DNA from: an uncultured Aureispira sp. | GTDB lineage: Bacteria > Bacteroidota > Bacteroidia > Chitinophagales > Saprospiraceae | Direction: 5' to 3' | Assembly (NCBI GenBank): GCA_905480075.1 | Contig: CAJQOX010000025.1 | Location: 1 to 49,322, forward strand | Length of the DNA stretch: 49,322 bases | In this document: positions 20,013 through 28,579 of the stretch, piece after piece | Layout: every line of letters begins with the position of its first letter | Numbering within the stretch: the stretch's first letter is position 1 | Notes under the pieces: model-generated | Seen by the model: the letters and a program-made list of their open reading frames with translations, nothing else | Told to the model about the DNA's origin: nothing | The model's database searches: none | Made by a program: the position numbers and the translations under genes

Positions 20013-20075
20013 GAAAAGTTTGTTTTGCTGTAAATTTATTCAATAATAATACCGGACCCTGTTATGCTGTACAGG

Positions 20076-20420
20076 TTAGTTTTCCAAAAATCCAGATTCC
20101 TTCCAACACCTTATAGAGTCTACCGCACCTGTACTTATGTTGCCGGAAGGAGGCATATTATTGTCAATCACTACGCGCTGATATATTGTGTTCATTCGTG
20201 CAGCATTTAGCGAGCTATAGGTACCAAAGTCACTTTCCGAATTTCCGTCATGACATCCTGAAAGCTCACAGTTCATATTAAGGATTTCTTCTATGTGTGC
20301 ATTGTAGGTGATGCTCGTTGTATTGCACAAGGTTGGTTCAGGAAGTTTATCGGTACAGGAATAGAAATGTGTTGCAGAAAGAACCAAAAATGCTGCAATA
20401 AAAAAATTAAAGAATTTCAT
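20076..20420 (-). CDS. Small cytochrome-c-like lipoprotein with C-x4-C-H motif
   Basis: 114 residues. The signal sequence ends FYSC22, an acceptable Bacteroidota lipobox, so lipid anchoring is likely. The mature part is a short cytochrome c-like domain: a non-canonical haem attachment motif C51-ELSG-C56-H57 followed by DNNMPPSG, whose M89 is the expected distal ligand, and a final helix DSIRCWKESGFLEN. This arrangement (NxxCxxxxCH ... MPPxG ... W) is seen in Planctomycete-type cytochrome c domains of Bacteroidota. It is the first gene of the minus-strand operon with the beta-barrel and two dihaem cytochromes. Whether haem is really attached at the C-x4-C-H site needs spectroscopy. Confidence 0.75.
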   Translation of the reverse strand: MKFFNFFIAAFLVLSATHFYSCTDKLPEPTLCNTTSITYNAHIEEILNMNCELSGCHDGNSESDFGTYSSLNAARMNTIYQRVVIDNNMPPSGNISTGAVDSIRCWKESGFLEN

Positions 20421-20616
20421 AGTAAATAATTAATGTTATGAAGACACTGAAAATCTAAACTAAAATTACTATTTTTGCGGTGTTATCACAGGAAAGTTTT
20501 GTGGTAAAAAGTGCAATACAATTAAAAAAAACATTTCACTTAAGGTATTTTGTTTTTTTTGTCCATCTTAATTAAAGATAAAAAAATATCTTAAACATTC
20601 ATAAAAAACATAAGTT

Positions 20617-21030
20617 ATGTATCCGGAACATTTAACCATGCCAATGGAAAAAGATTTGACTGATTATGGCTTTCAGGGACTTAAGTCGTCTGAAGAGGTA
20701 TCAGAAGTTTTAAATAAAAAAGAAGGGACCGTTCTTGTTGTCGTAAATTCTGTCTGTGGTTGTGCTGCAGGGAATTGTCGTCCAGGAGTAAAAATGGCTT
20801 CTCAGAATGATAAACTTCCAGATGTCCTTGCCACTGTTTTTGCTGGTGTCGACAAAGAGGCCGTAAACAAAGCCAGGGACTTTATGTTGCCTTATCCTCC
20901 TTCTTCTCCTTCTATTGCTTTATTCAAGGATGGAAATTTGGTGCACTTTTTGGAACGTCATCATATTGAAGGCAACACGGCCGATGCCATTGCTGCAAAT
21001 CTGAAGATGGCTTTTGATAAGTTTTGCTGA
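20617..21030 (+). CDS. BrxA/BrxB-family bacilliredoxin
   Basis: 137 residues, the usual family size (YphP/YqiW, formerly DUF1094). The active-site motif is SVCGCAAG with C47 and C49, followed by C54 in GNCRPGV; an additional Cys is the last residue. The rest has the thioredoxin fold hallmarks (GTVLVVVNSVCGC; VFAGVDKEAV; PPSSPSIALFKDG; FLERHHIEGN). Bacilliredoxins remove bacillithiol from protein cysteines in Firmicutes, and homologues occur in Bacteroidota that use bacillithiol or similar thiols. Start at 20617 matches the family N-terminus (MYPEHLTMPM). It is divergent from the cytochrome operon; a TATTTTTG (-7-like) sits at 20470-20477 but lacks a good -33 partner. Confidence 0.9.
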   Translation: MYPEHLTMPMEKDLTDYGFQGLKSSEEVSEVLNKKEGTVLVVVNSVCGCAAGNCRPGVKMASQNDKLPDVLATVFAGVDKEAVNKARDFMLPYPPSSPSIALFKDGNLVHFLERHHIEGNTADAIAANLKMAFDKFC

Positions 21031-21083
21031 TTGTTTTTTTCTTATTTTTTATTGCCTTGTAATTTCTGAGCAACTGCTCACGG

Positions 21084-22940
21084 ATGTTAGGGTCTAATCA
21101 AATTTTTGTGAAATCATTTTTCTTTGCCCTTTTTGTTGCTTTACTTTTTGTTTTAGAGGCTGCCGCACTTACAGGTAGGTACCGATGTATGTTAAGAGAC
21201 GAACCTTCTACAACTATTACCATTGGCTGGGAACAAAAAACAGGAACCAATCCATTGGTTTATTACAGCACAACTGATTACGGTCAGGATGTAGGTCGGT
21301 ATACCCAAAATGCTTATCCCAACCGAACGGTTCATGCCAAAGGAATGCACAATCATTTTGCGCGCTTGTCTAAGTTGCGGCCTAATACTGTTTATTATTT
21401 TGTGATAAAGGATTCTGATGCAACAAGCAGACGGTTTTCATTCAGAACGCTTCCCGATGAACATCAGTCCCGTTTGTCAGTAATTGGTGGAGGTGATTCA
21501 AGAAATCACAAAATTGCCAGACAAAATGCCAATAAAATGGTCGCACGCTGCAGACCTCATTTTGTTCTTTTTGCCGGAGATATGACCGGTGGCGATACAA
21601 GCCGGGAATGGCAGGAATGGCTCGATGACTGGCAGCTTACTATTGGGAAAGACGGTAGAATGACTGCGGTGATTGCAGCAAGAGGTAATCACGAAAGATC
21701 GGATGTGTCTATTGTCGATATGTTTGATGTACCGCATCCTACTGTCTATTACGGGCTCACTTTCGCCAGGGGGTTGATGAGGATTTATACATTGAATTCT
21801 ATGCAGTCAAGCAATTCTTCTCAACTCGCGTGGTTAGGGAAGGATTTAAAAGAAAGTCAAACTATTGCTTGGAGAATAGCGCAGTACCACCACCCGATAA
21901 GACCACACACCCGAAGGAAATATGAACAGGAATATATGAGATTGCATTGGGCACCTCTTTTTTTTAAATATAAAATGCAGTTGGCTATGGAATGTGATTC
22001 TCATATGTCAAAAATTACCTGGCCTGTGAGGGCTACAAGTGATAAAACTGAAATTGGATATGATGAAGGGTTTGTTCAGGATCCTGAAGGCACTGTCTTT
22101 GTTGGTGAAGGAGGATGGGGAGCCCCGCTCAGGGTGGCGGATGATGCTAAAAAATGGACACGTGCTATAGGTTCCTTCAATCAGGTGAAATGGTTTTTTG
22201 TAGATCTTAATAAGTTGGAAGTAAGGACGATTAAAACCGAAAATGTTAATGAGGTAAGCCATCTTTCAGATATCAAACGCTTTTATATGCCCGAGAAAAT
22301 TGACCTTTGGAAAATCGACGGGGCCGATAAAATTACCATCTTTAATAAAAGAACAAATGAGTTTGTGCCCAGAAAAGCACAGATTCTGATGGAGATTTCT
22401 TCGGTGTCTGCTCAGTATCTCAATGATAATGTCTTCCTGCAATGGAAATCTCTTTATGAAATTTCAAGAGTGAAGTTCAAAATTCAGGTCTCTACGAATA
22501 AAATTTTCTGGAAAACAGTCGATATTATTCCAGGACAAGGTCCCTCGGCGAATAAACAACAGGTTTATAAATACATTGATAAATCTTCACAAAGAGGGGG
22601 TAAGTATTTTTACAGAATAGCGGCTATCGACCGAACCGGAAAAGAGTATGTTCAGGATTTTGTAGAAATTCGTACTCTTGGGTCTGATAATATGGAAACA
22701 ATTCTTGGTTCTGTTCACTCAGGTCAGTTGCAGGTGCCTGTTACTATTCCTTTTCAGACCAAAGTGGTACTCGAACTTTTTGATGTGAAACGTAAACAGG
22801 TTTTTGTCAGGGAATTTGACGCTAAAACCGGTTATCAGAAACTCCTTCTCAATATTCGACACCTTATCGAAGGACATTACCTCCTCGAAATTAGCTATGA
22901 TGGTAAACTGATTAAAAAAGCGGTTAAGATCAGTAGCTGA
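21084..22940 (+). CDS. Secreted purple-acid-phosphatase-like metallophosphatase
   Basis: 618 residues. The hydrophobic segment SFFFALFVALLFVLEAAAL (11-29) is a signal peptide. Residues about 30-125 form a purple-acid-phosphatase-type fibronectin domain (TTITIGWEQKTGTNPLVYYS ... LRPNTVYYFVI). The metallophosphoesterase domain shows GGGDSR (D138), FAGDMTGG (D166), GNHER (N202, H203), QYHHP (H269/H270) and CDSH (H307). The canonical GHxH reads C-D-S-H, so one ligand is changed. The C-terminal ~150 residues (from about 465) hold a fibronectin-like part and an end resembling a T9SS sorting domain (VVLELFDVKRKQ ... GHYLLEISYDGKLIKKAV). It probably hydrolyses phosphomonoesters or diesters outside the cell. 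It lies 53 bases after the bacilliredoxin gene. Confidence 0.82.
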   Translation: MLGSNQIFVKSFFFALFVALLFVLEAAALTGRYRCMLRDEPSTTITIGWEQKTGTNPLVYYSTTDYGQDVGRYTQNAYPNRTVHAKGMHNHFARLSKLRPNTVYYFVIKDSDATSRRFSFRTLPDEHQSRLSVIGGGDSRNHKIARQNANKMVARCRPHFVLFAGDMTGGDTSREWQEWLDDWQLTIGKDGRMTAVIAARGNHERSDVSIVDMFDVPHPTVYYGLTFARGLMRIYTLNSMQSSNSSQLAWLGKDLKESQTIAWRIAQYHHPIRPHTRRKYEQEYMRLHWAPLFFKYKMQLAMECDSHMSKITWPVRATSDKTEIGYDEGFVQDPEGTVFVGEGGWGAPLRVADDAKKWTRAIGSFNQVKWFFVDLNKLEVRTIKTENVNEVSHLSDIKRFYMPEKIDLWKIDGADKITIFNKRTNEFVPRKAQILMEISSVSAQYLNDNVFLQWKSLYEISRVKFKIQVSTNKIFWKTVDIIPGQGPSANKQQVYKYIDKSSQRGGKYFYRIAAIDRTGKEYVQDFVEIRTLGSDNMETILGSVHSGQLQVPVTIPFQTKVVLELFDVKRKQVFVREFDAKTGYQKLLLNIRHLIEGHYLLEISYDGKLIKKAVKISS

Positions 22941-22971
22941 TATTTTTAATTGTAATTCAGATTATTTTAAT

Positions 22972-23841
22972 ATGAAAATCGGACAATTTACCTTAGTTTT
23001 ATTTCTGATAGCTAACCTTATGTCATGTTCTGATGATTCTCGAAATAAGACAAATGATTCAGGAGATGATTTAATGAACAGAGCAATTGTACCCGATTCC
23101 ACTGTGCCGAAGATTCCCGATTCTCTGATTCAGTTCGATGAGGACATTTCTGCTGAAAAACGCAAGGAAATTATGGACAAAATATCTAAAAAATACCTGA
23201 TGGGTAAGTTTGACCCGGCCAAAGACGAACGATTTACTGCAATCCCAGCTCCTTATGCTCAAAAAGATATGTTTATGCGTAAGGAAGCGCTAGAAAGTTT
23301 TAAAAAAATGCATGATGCTGCCAAAAAGGAGGGCATTACTTATGTCATCAGGTCGGCAACCCGTCCTTTTAATGCTCAGAAATCTATATGGGAAGCCAAA
23401 TGGAACGGCAAAAGAAAGGTAGATGGTAAGTTTTTACCAAAGGAGGTTAAAGATCCGAGAGGTCGTGCTGTGAAAATTCTCAGATGGAGTTCCATGCCTT
23501 CCACTTCCAGGCACCACTGGGGAACAGATATAGATATCAACAGCACAGAACCGGAATATTTCGAGTCGGGGAAAGGATTGAAAGAATATGAATGGCTGGT
23601 AGAACATGCCCACGAATTTGGTTTCTGTCAGGTTTACTCGGAAATGGGGGAGGACAGGCCCTATGGTTATCAGGAAGAAAAATGGCATTGGTCGTATCTG
23701 CCTGTCTCAAAAGCGCTGACTGATGCTTATGCCAAAAAAATTACAGACCTGGATATCGAGGGCTTTATGGGATCGGAATCTGCTCCTATGATCGAAGTGG
23801 TCAAAAAGTATGTACTTGGTATTAATCCGCAGTGTTTGTGA
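22972..23841 (+). CDS. M15-family D-alanyl-D-alanine carboxypeptidase lipoprotein
   Basis: 289 residues. The lipobox LMSC19 marks a lipoprotein. The zinc-binding signatures of peptidase family M15 (VanY/DdpX-like) are present: S179-R-H181-HWGTDID188 and E235-KWH239 (EEKWHWSY). R127 and the SATRPFNAQ segment match the usual substrate-binding Arg region. Such enzymes trim the C-terminal D-Ala of peptidoglycan stem peptides. The 31-base gap to the phosphatase gene suggests co-transcription. Residues 20-90 are a polar linker likely spanning from membrane to wall. No truncation is seen. Confidence 0.85.
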   Translation: MKIGQFTLVLFLIANLMSCSDDSRNKTNDSGDDLMNRAIVPDSTVPKIPDSLIQFDEDISAEKRKEIMDKISKKYLMGKFDPAKDERFTAIPAPYAQKDMFMRKEALESFKKMHDAAKKEGITYVIRSATRPFNAQKSIWEAKWNGKRKVDGKFLPKEVKDPRGRAVKILRWSSMPSTSRHHWGTDIDINSTEPEYFESGKGLKEYEWLVEHAHEFGFCQVYSEMGEDRPYGYQEEKWHWSYLPVSKALTDAYAKKITDLDIEGFMGSESAPMIEVVKKYVLGINPQCL

Positions 23842-24176
23842 GGTAAGGCTACGGGAAAAGGCTTCATTATACAGGAGCAACATAAATCAACCCGGTTTTC
23901 AGGGGTAGGTTTATCCTGCATAAATTCAATCAATCAAATTCATACATCAAATAATCCAAAAATCAGCGTCAGCGATGTGGAGTAGTGTGGTCTTAGACCA
24001 CAGACCGCAGCCGCTTTTTTAAGCTGCTGTGGGCCGAACGAATAGTGAGCTGCGTAACGTAGCGCCCGGACGCCCCACAAAGAATGTAGCAGGCTGATTG
24101 CAGAAAGCAGTGAGTGAAATTTGCTTTACGATTTTTTATATGAATTGTCAATTTTTATCTTGTCTCTTACCAATAA
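23842..24176. other. Gene-free spacer (335 bases)
   Basis: No convincing ORF. The left third is ordinary AT-rich sequence. The centre (23976-24079) holds the structured element listed separately. The right end is AT-rich leading to the stop codon of the minus-strand gene at 24177. Confidence 0.6.
23976..24079. repeat. GC-richer multi-hairpin element (candidate dispersed repeat or small RNA)
   Basis: Three hairpins follow each other within 80 bases: a perfect 7-bp stem TGTGGTC/GACCACA with loop TTA (23986-24002); a 12-position stem with one mismatch around a TTTT loop (24005-24032; CAGCCGCTT with AAGCTGCTG at its core); and a 6-bp stem with loop TAA (24049-24063). TGTGG at 23976-23980 can pair with CCACA at 24075-24079 and close all three into one cloverleaf-like fold. 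The element is markedly richer in GC than its surroundings. It is not a tRNA (no T-loop or anticodon arm signature). Strand and function are undetermined. Confidence 0.5.
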
Positions 24177-25664
24177 TTACTTTTTCTGAAATAATTTTTC
24201 AAAATCCAGCAGGGCAAAACGATAATTGCTGAAATACCGGTCCTGAAGACAAATGAAAAGCTGTGGAGTTCTTAGCTGATAACTTAGCTGAGGACAAACC
24301 AACTCCACCTGATTCTGATAATTATAGAATTTTCTGTTCTCTATATTGCCGGTTGAATCTATCCGGGCTATAGTTGCATATCCGTCGGAGTACAGGCCCC
24401 GGTTGTATAAAAAATAAATATTATTATTTGATGTGTACATATAGTGCGATAAAAAGACTTTTTGATTCCTTGGCTGATTCCCATGCTTGAATAAGTGCTT
24501 TGCCCAGGTGATTTCGCCTTCAGAACTGAAACGGATAGCAACAATGTCATTGCTTCTGTAATTATAGCTGGTGTTTGGTTGTTGTTCAGCAGACATAACA
24601 ATTCCTCCGTCCTGCATCAGGCGCCAGTGTTTAAGTTTGTAGGAACGGGCTTCCGATTTGGATCTTACCTTTTTTTTGTTCAGTAATTTAGAAATTAATT
24701 CCGGACTTAATTCATGTTGTTTTTTAACAAGAACTTTGGACCTGTCTTTGTTTATTTTGATAAAAAATACTCCTTTTTGCTGATAATACTTTTGCTTTGA
24801 ATAAAATCCAAACCACAAAATATTTCCTTTCGTGTCAAAGGTGAAATTTATCTGATTGAAAAAATATTCACCCAGGTTTGGTTTGAATAATGAAAAGTTG
24901 TTTTTCTCCTTGCCTACAAAAAATAAAGTGGGGTCTGCAGTCACATTTCGGGAGTTATAGCTACGGTGATTTCTGAATATATCAGATAGAATAGCCACTT
25001 CTCCTCTGTTGTTGATACGTAACTTTTTTATGGATACCTTTCTTTTTGCCCCGCCGTCAGGAGATAAATTCACTGTGCGCGACCATAATTTATTAAAGGA
25101 ACTGTCAAATACCCTGAGTCTTATTTTGTTAGTAAGACCCTTCACGTCATCTATATCCCCTTCTTCCTCAAAGTCATATACCAATACTTTGCTATAATCA
25201 GGTGAGATTGCAAAATTACCTCTGTAGTAGTTCGAGGTCATCCTGAATGGCTTTATCAATTCAATTGAATCTCCCGATAATGCAAAACTATCTGATGTTA
25301 TCTGCTTGGCGTATAAACTAACTTTATCATGAGTGTTTTCCCTCTTGTTTTTAATATAGCTGAAGTATAACAGATACATCTTTTTTGCAATATTTACTAC
25401 CCCTATATATTTTCTGTGTTTTTTGGTAACTATATATGTTTTTTTGAATTGAAGGTTCAGGTCATAATGTTCAAGTTCTGCATAGGTGAGTTGTTTGTTG
25501 AACCTCAAAGCATAATACCCTGTTGAATCGTAGTTTAGTAACGTATGGGTCTTGTTTGTCTTTCCCCGGTCTTTTATTTTGCTTTTTTGTATATAATCCT
25601 GTGAGAATATATCTGAAGTGCAATAGCCTAAAAGTAGTATAATCAGGAGTAGATGCTTAGTCAT
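24177..25664 (-). CDS. Exported protein of unknown function, probable beta-propeller
   Basis: 495 residues from the ATG at 25664, preferred because MTKHLLLIILLLGYCTSDIFSQ is a clear signal peptide. A start at 25766 would add a basic 34-residue extension (SRKKSREKNASSETF) in front of it. The mature part has no cysteine-rich or catalytic signature. It is full of repeating short strands with patterns like FDSSFNKLWSRT, FDTKGNILWFGFY, FSSEGEITWAKHL and IDSTGNIENRKF, as seen in WD40/kelch-like propellers of Bacteroidota secreted proteins. Many Lys, Tyr and Asn residues and no sorting domain are present. I do not recognise a family. It is a stand-alone gene, convergent with the peptidase gene and divergent from the permease gene. 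Confidence 0.7.
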   Translation of the reverse strand: MTKHLLLIILLLGYCTSDIFSQDYIQKSKIKDRGKTNKTHTLLNYDSTGYYALRFNKQLTYAELEHYDLNLQFKKTYIVTKKHRKYIGVVNIAKKMYLLYFSYIKNKRENTHDKVSLYAKQITSDSFALSGDSIELIKPFRMTSNYYRGNFAISPDYSKVLVYDFEEEGDIDDVKGLTNKIRLRVFDSSFNKLWSRTVNLSPDGGAKRKVSIKKLRINNRGEVAILSDIFRNHRSYNSRNVTADPTLFFVGKEKNNFSLFKPNLGEYFFNQINFTFDTKGNILWFGFYSKQKYYQQKGVFFIKINKDRSKVLVKKQHELSPELISKLLNKKKVRSKSEARSYKLKHWRLMQDGGIVMSAEQQPNTSYNYRSNDIVAIRFSSEGEITWAKHLFKHGNQPRNQKVFLSHYMYTSNNNIYFLYNRGLYSDGYATIARIDSTGNIENRKFYNYQNQVELVCPQLSYQLRTPQLFICLQDRYFSNYRFALLDFEKLFQKK

Positions 25665-26034
25665 ATGATTTTTTTTACCGGAAGCCTTTTTGGCAGTATA
25701 ATGAAAAGTCTCTGAAGAAGCATTTTTTTCTCTAGACTTTTTTCGACTCATATTATTCAAAAGCAATAAATATGCCTGCTAATGTATTTAGGGTTTTGTT
25801 AACTTTAATGAAATATATGATTTATTAATAAATATAATAATAACTGACCTTGCTAAGAAAAAAAAAACCATAAAACACTCGTTTTGGTCTGTTTTATCTT
25901 TTTTTCTTGCTTTTGGAAGTTGAATTTTGCTGTTTTGTCGATTTCTTGCTTTACTCAATCATAAATTGATTTATCTTAGACTTTTAAGATGAATTGAATA
26001 AATATTTTGTTTTTTAAATTGATTTTAAGTATTT
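25665..26034. other. Divergent promoter region (370 bases) with a terminator-like hairpin
   Basis: No ORF of note beyond the possible 34-codon extension of the minus-strand gene. An 8-bp perfect stem ATAAAACA/TGTTTTAT (25870-25897, 12-nt loop) is followed by C and seven T (25899-25905) and flanked upstream by ten A. On the plus strand this has the form of an intrinsic terminator about 130 bases before the permease start. It could attenuate a leader transcript or be a by-product of AT-rich sequence. Confidence 0.4.
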
Positions 26035-27276
26035 ATGACATTAGCAGAAAATATCGAACTGGCATTTAATGCTATTTGGTCTAATCTGCTAAGGGCAGTA
26101 CTGACTTTGCTCATTATTGCCTTTGGAATTATGGCACTTGTTGGTATCCTTACTTCTATTGATGCAATTAAAAGTTCAATGGCGGATAATTTGGCAAGTA
26201 TGGGAACAAATACTTTCAATGTTATACGGAAAGGCACAGGTCTCGGTGGTGGCCGACATGGCAGAAGAAGAAAAGTAGGAGATAAAATTACATTTAAACA
26301 GGCAGCAGCCTTTAAAAACATGTATAATTATCCGGCTATGGTTTCTATGTCAGCCTTAGGTGCTACCTCAGCCGTTGTGAAGCATCTAAATGTTGAAACC
26401 GACCCTACTACTGTTGTATATGGCGCAGATGAAAATTACCTGGATGTAGCAGGTTATGGTCTTGAGGCAGGCAGAAATATTACAGCCCTTGAGTCTGAAA
26501 ATGGAAGAAATATCGTGTTAATTGGTTCTGATGTCGTTAAGAAACTCTTTCCGGGGTTCTCTGTGCAGAATATTCCTGGTAAACATGTTTCAGTGAGGAA
26601 TATTCAGTTTCTTATTGTAGGAGTTCTTAAAGAAAAAGGCTCAAGCATGACCTTCAGTGGCGATAAAATGATTGTTGTCCCCCTGCAAACTTTACGTAAA
26701 TATTTTGGTTCCCAAACAAATTCCTTCAATCTCTCTGTAAAAGTTAATGATGCCCTGAGTATCAATCCGGCTATGTCAGAAGCAGAAGGGGTTTTCAGAA
26801 GGGTGCGTAAAATTAAGGTTAATGAAGCATCGGATTTTGAAATGGAAAAAAGCGATGGCCTTATTACTTTGATTGTGGATAATACCGCCACTTTGCAAAT
26901 GGCGGCTGTTTTTATCGGTCTTATTACTCTTTTGGGCGCAGCTATAGGCCTTATGAATATTATGTTGGTCTCTGTAACTGAAAGAACGAGGGAAATAGGG
27001 ATTTCTAAATCTTTGGGAGCTACCCGGAAAATAATTCTTGTGCAGTTTCTTGTAGAAGCTGTTGTTATTTGTCAGATCGGAGGGCTTGTAGGTATCTTGT
27101 TTGGTATTCTGGCAGGTAATTGGGTGACATTTATGGTCGGAGGTGCCTTTGTTGTACCCTGGGGTTGGATTGCCCTAGGTTTTACTCTCTGTTTTGTTGT
27201 GGGTATATTGTCTGGAATTTATCCTGCATTGAAGGCTTCAAAATTAGATCCTATTGAGGCTTTAAGATATGAATAA
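26035..27276 (+). CDS. MacB/FtsX-family ABC transporter permease
   Basis: 413 residues with the standard MacB architecture. The first TM helix (about 20-42) follows IWSNLLRAVLTLL. A periplasmic MacB_PCD domain covers about 45-280, with VYGADENYLDVAGYGLEAGR, GRNIVLIGSDVVKKLFPG and IVGVLKEKGSS. Three C-terminal helices form the FtsX domain (LGAAIGLMNIMLVSVTERTREIGISKSLGA, split only by the membrane boundary, then SGIYPALKASKLDPIEALRYE). These proteins work as dimers with a separate ATPase to drive mechanotransmission, for example lipoprotein or peptide export. No ATPase gene or periplasmic adaptor is adjacent in the window, so it is an orphan permease whose ATPase is elsewhere. An unusual Gly/Arg-rich stretch GLGGGRHGRRRK follows the first helix. 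Confidence 0.92.
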   Translation: MTLAENIELAFNAIWSNLLRAVLTLLIIAFGIMALVGILTSIDAIKSSMADNLASMGTNTFNVIRKGTGLGGGRHGRRRKVGDKITFKQAAAFKNMYNYPAMVSMSALGATSAVVKHLNVETDPTTVVYGADENYLDVAGYGLEAGRNITALESENGRNIVLIGSDVVKKLFPGFSVQNIPGKHVSVRNIQFLIVGVLKEKGSSMTFSGDKMIVVPLQTLRKYFGSQTNSFNLSVKVNDALSINPAMSEAEGVFRRVRKIKVNEASDFEMEKSDGLITLIVDNTATLQMAAVFIGLITLLGAAIGLMNIMLVSVTERTREIGISKSLGATRKIILVQFLVEAVVICQIGGLVGILFGILAGNWVTFMVGGAFVVPWGWIALGFTLCFVVGILSGIYPALKASKLDPIEALRYE

Positions 27277-27378
27277 GTATGGTTTTATATTTTAAATCAG
27301 GTTTCAATTTATATTGAAAGATTTGAAACAAAGTACAACAAATAGAAGTATATAACTGTATATTTCTTTTTTTTCTTT

Positions 27379-27386
27379 TATCTTTG
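27379..27386 (+). promoter_or_regulatory. Candidate -7 promoter element for the isoprenoid genes
   Basis: TATCTTTG fits the Bacteroidota -7 consensus TAnnTTTG and lies about 90 bases before the isomerase start at 27478. No convincing -33 TTTG is found at the expected distance, so this is a weak call. Confidence 0.35.
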
Positions 27387-27477
27387 AACATTATCTGTTG
27401 TATAGAGTTATACTTATGTACAAATGTTACTTCAATCCTTTTTGTATTTGAAAAATGATAAAGAAGAATTACTTTTT

Positions 27478-28497
27478 ATGGATAAAGATTTAGGTGCTTC
27501 TTCCCGCAAAAAAGATCATATAGAACTTGCTTTTCAATCCAGAATCGCTAAAGATAATCTGGATGACAGATTTTATTATGAACCTTTGCTTGCTGCACAC
27601 CCTTCACAAAATAAGGATGTTTCTTTTACCTTTCTTGATAAAATCATGAGAGCCCCTTTGTGGGTCTCTAGTATGACCGGTGGTACCGAGTTGGCCGGTG
27701 TTATTAATAAGAACTTAGCTAAAGCTGCCCATGATTTTGGATTTGGTATGGGGCTTGGTTCCTGTAGAAGCCTCCTTTTCAGTAATGAATATTTTGAAGA
27801 TTTTAATGTGCGGGACATCATTGGTGACGACCTTCCTCTGTACGCTAATCTCGGAATAGCTCAGGTAGAGCAATTGTTTAAACAAAATAAACAGTTTCTT
27901 ATTCCTGAACTCATAAAGAAACTCCGGACGGATGGTATGATTATTCACATCAATCCTTTTCAGGAATGGCTTCAGCCGGAGGGTGACAGATTTATCGATC
28001 CGCCATTAGTTACCCTGAATAAAGTGTTAGATTCCTATCCCGATATGAAGTTAATAGTTAAAGAGGTTGGTCATGGGATGGGGCCTGAAAGCCTGAAGGC
28101 ATTATTTAAGTTACCTCTTTCTGCTGTTGAATTTGCTGCGAATGGAGGGACTAATTTTTCACGGCTGGAATTGCTTCGTTCGGATGAGGATAAGAGAGCT
28201 TACTATGCCGGTTTGGCCAATATAGGGCACTCTGCTATGCAAATGGTTCAGATGACAAATAATATAGTAGAAAGTCTTGGGGATAACTGTATTTGTAAGG
28301 AAATTATTGTCTCTGGCGGAATTTTAGACTTCCTTGATGGGTTTTATTTAATAAATAAACTATCTTCGTCTGCAATTTATGGTCAGGCTTCAGCTTTTCT
28401 GAAGTATGCCAGGCAAGATTACGACGCTTTGTATAAATTTGTTACTGCTCAGGTTGAAGGCTTGAGGCTGGCAAAAAATTTTTTAAAAGTCAGATAA
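27478..28497 (+). CDS. fni: Type 2 isopentenyl-diphosphate delta-isomerase
   Basis: 339 residues from the ATG at 27478. That start gives MDKDLGASSRKKDHIELAF and the usual family length; an upstream in-frame ATG at 27424 would add 18 unconserved residues. Type 2 isomerases are FMN- and Mg-dependent TIM barrels that interconvert IPP and DMAPP. The family signatures are all visible: SRKKDHIELAF at the N-terminus, SSMTGGT, GLGSCRS, ANLGIAQ, H157-INPFQEW with N159, Q162 and E163 (Mg and substrate ligands), LQPEGDR, VKEVGHGMGPES and a C-terminal SGGILDFLDG phosphate-binding turn. The HMG-CoA reductase gene lies 82 bases downstream, which supports a mevalonate-based isoprenoid pathway. Confidence 0.93.
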   Translation: MDKDLGASSRKKDHIELAFQSRIAKDNLDDRFYYEPLLAAHPSQNKDVSFTFLDKIMRAPLWVSSMTGGTELAGVINKNLAKAAHDFGFGMGLGSCRSLLFSNEYFEDFNVRDIIGDDLPLYANLGIAQVEQLFKQNKQFLIPELIKKLRTDGMIIHINPFQEWLQPEGDRFIDPPLVTLNKVLDSYPDMKLIVKEVGHGMGPESLKALFKLPLSAVEFAANGGTNFSRLELLRSDEDKRAYYAGLANIGHSAMQMVQMTNNIVESLGDNCICKEIIVSGGILDFLDGFYLINKLSSSAIYGQASAFLKYARQDYDALYKFVTAQVEGLRLAKNFLKVR

Positions 28498-28579
28498 TCT
28501 TTGTTGAAATAAATTCTTGTATATTTTCGTTGTATTGAATCTTAGTTTGTAATCAGAATCATCAATTTTTTTTATTAAA

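Noticed and set aside
20470..20477. TATTTTTG as the promoter of the bacilliredoxin gene
   Set aside because: It matches the -7 consensus but is 140 bases upstream and has no -33 element at the right distance.
23976..24079. tRNA or tmRNA gene
   Set aside because: The fold is multi-armed but lacks the T-loop sequence and any anticodon arm of normal size.
27424..27477. Earlier start (27424) for the IPP isomerase
   Set aside because: The added 18 residues lack family similarity; the ATG at 27478 gives the expected N-terminus and length.
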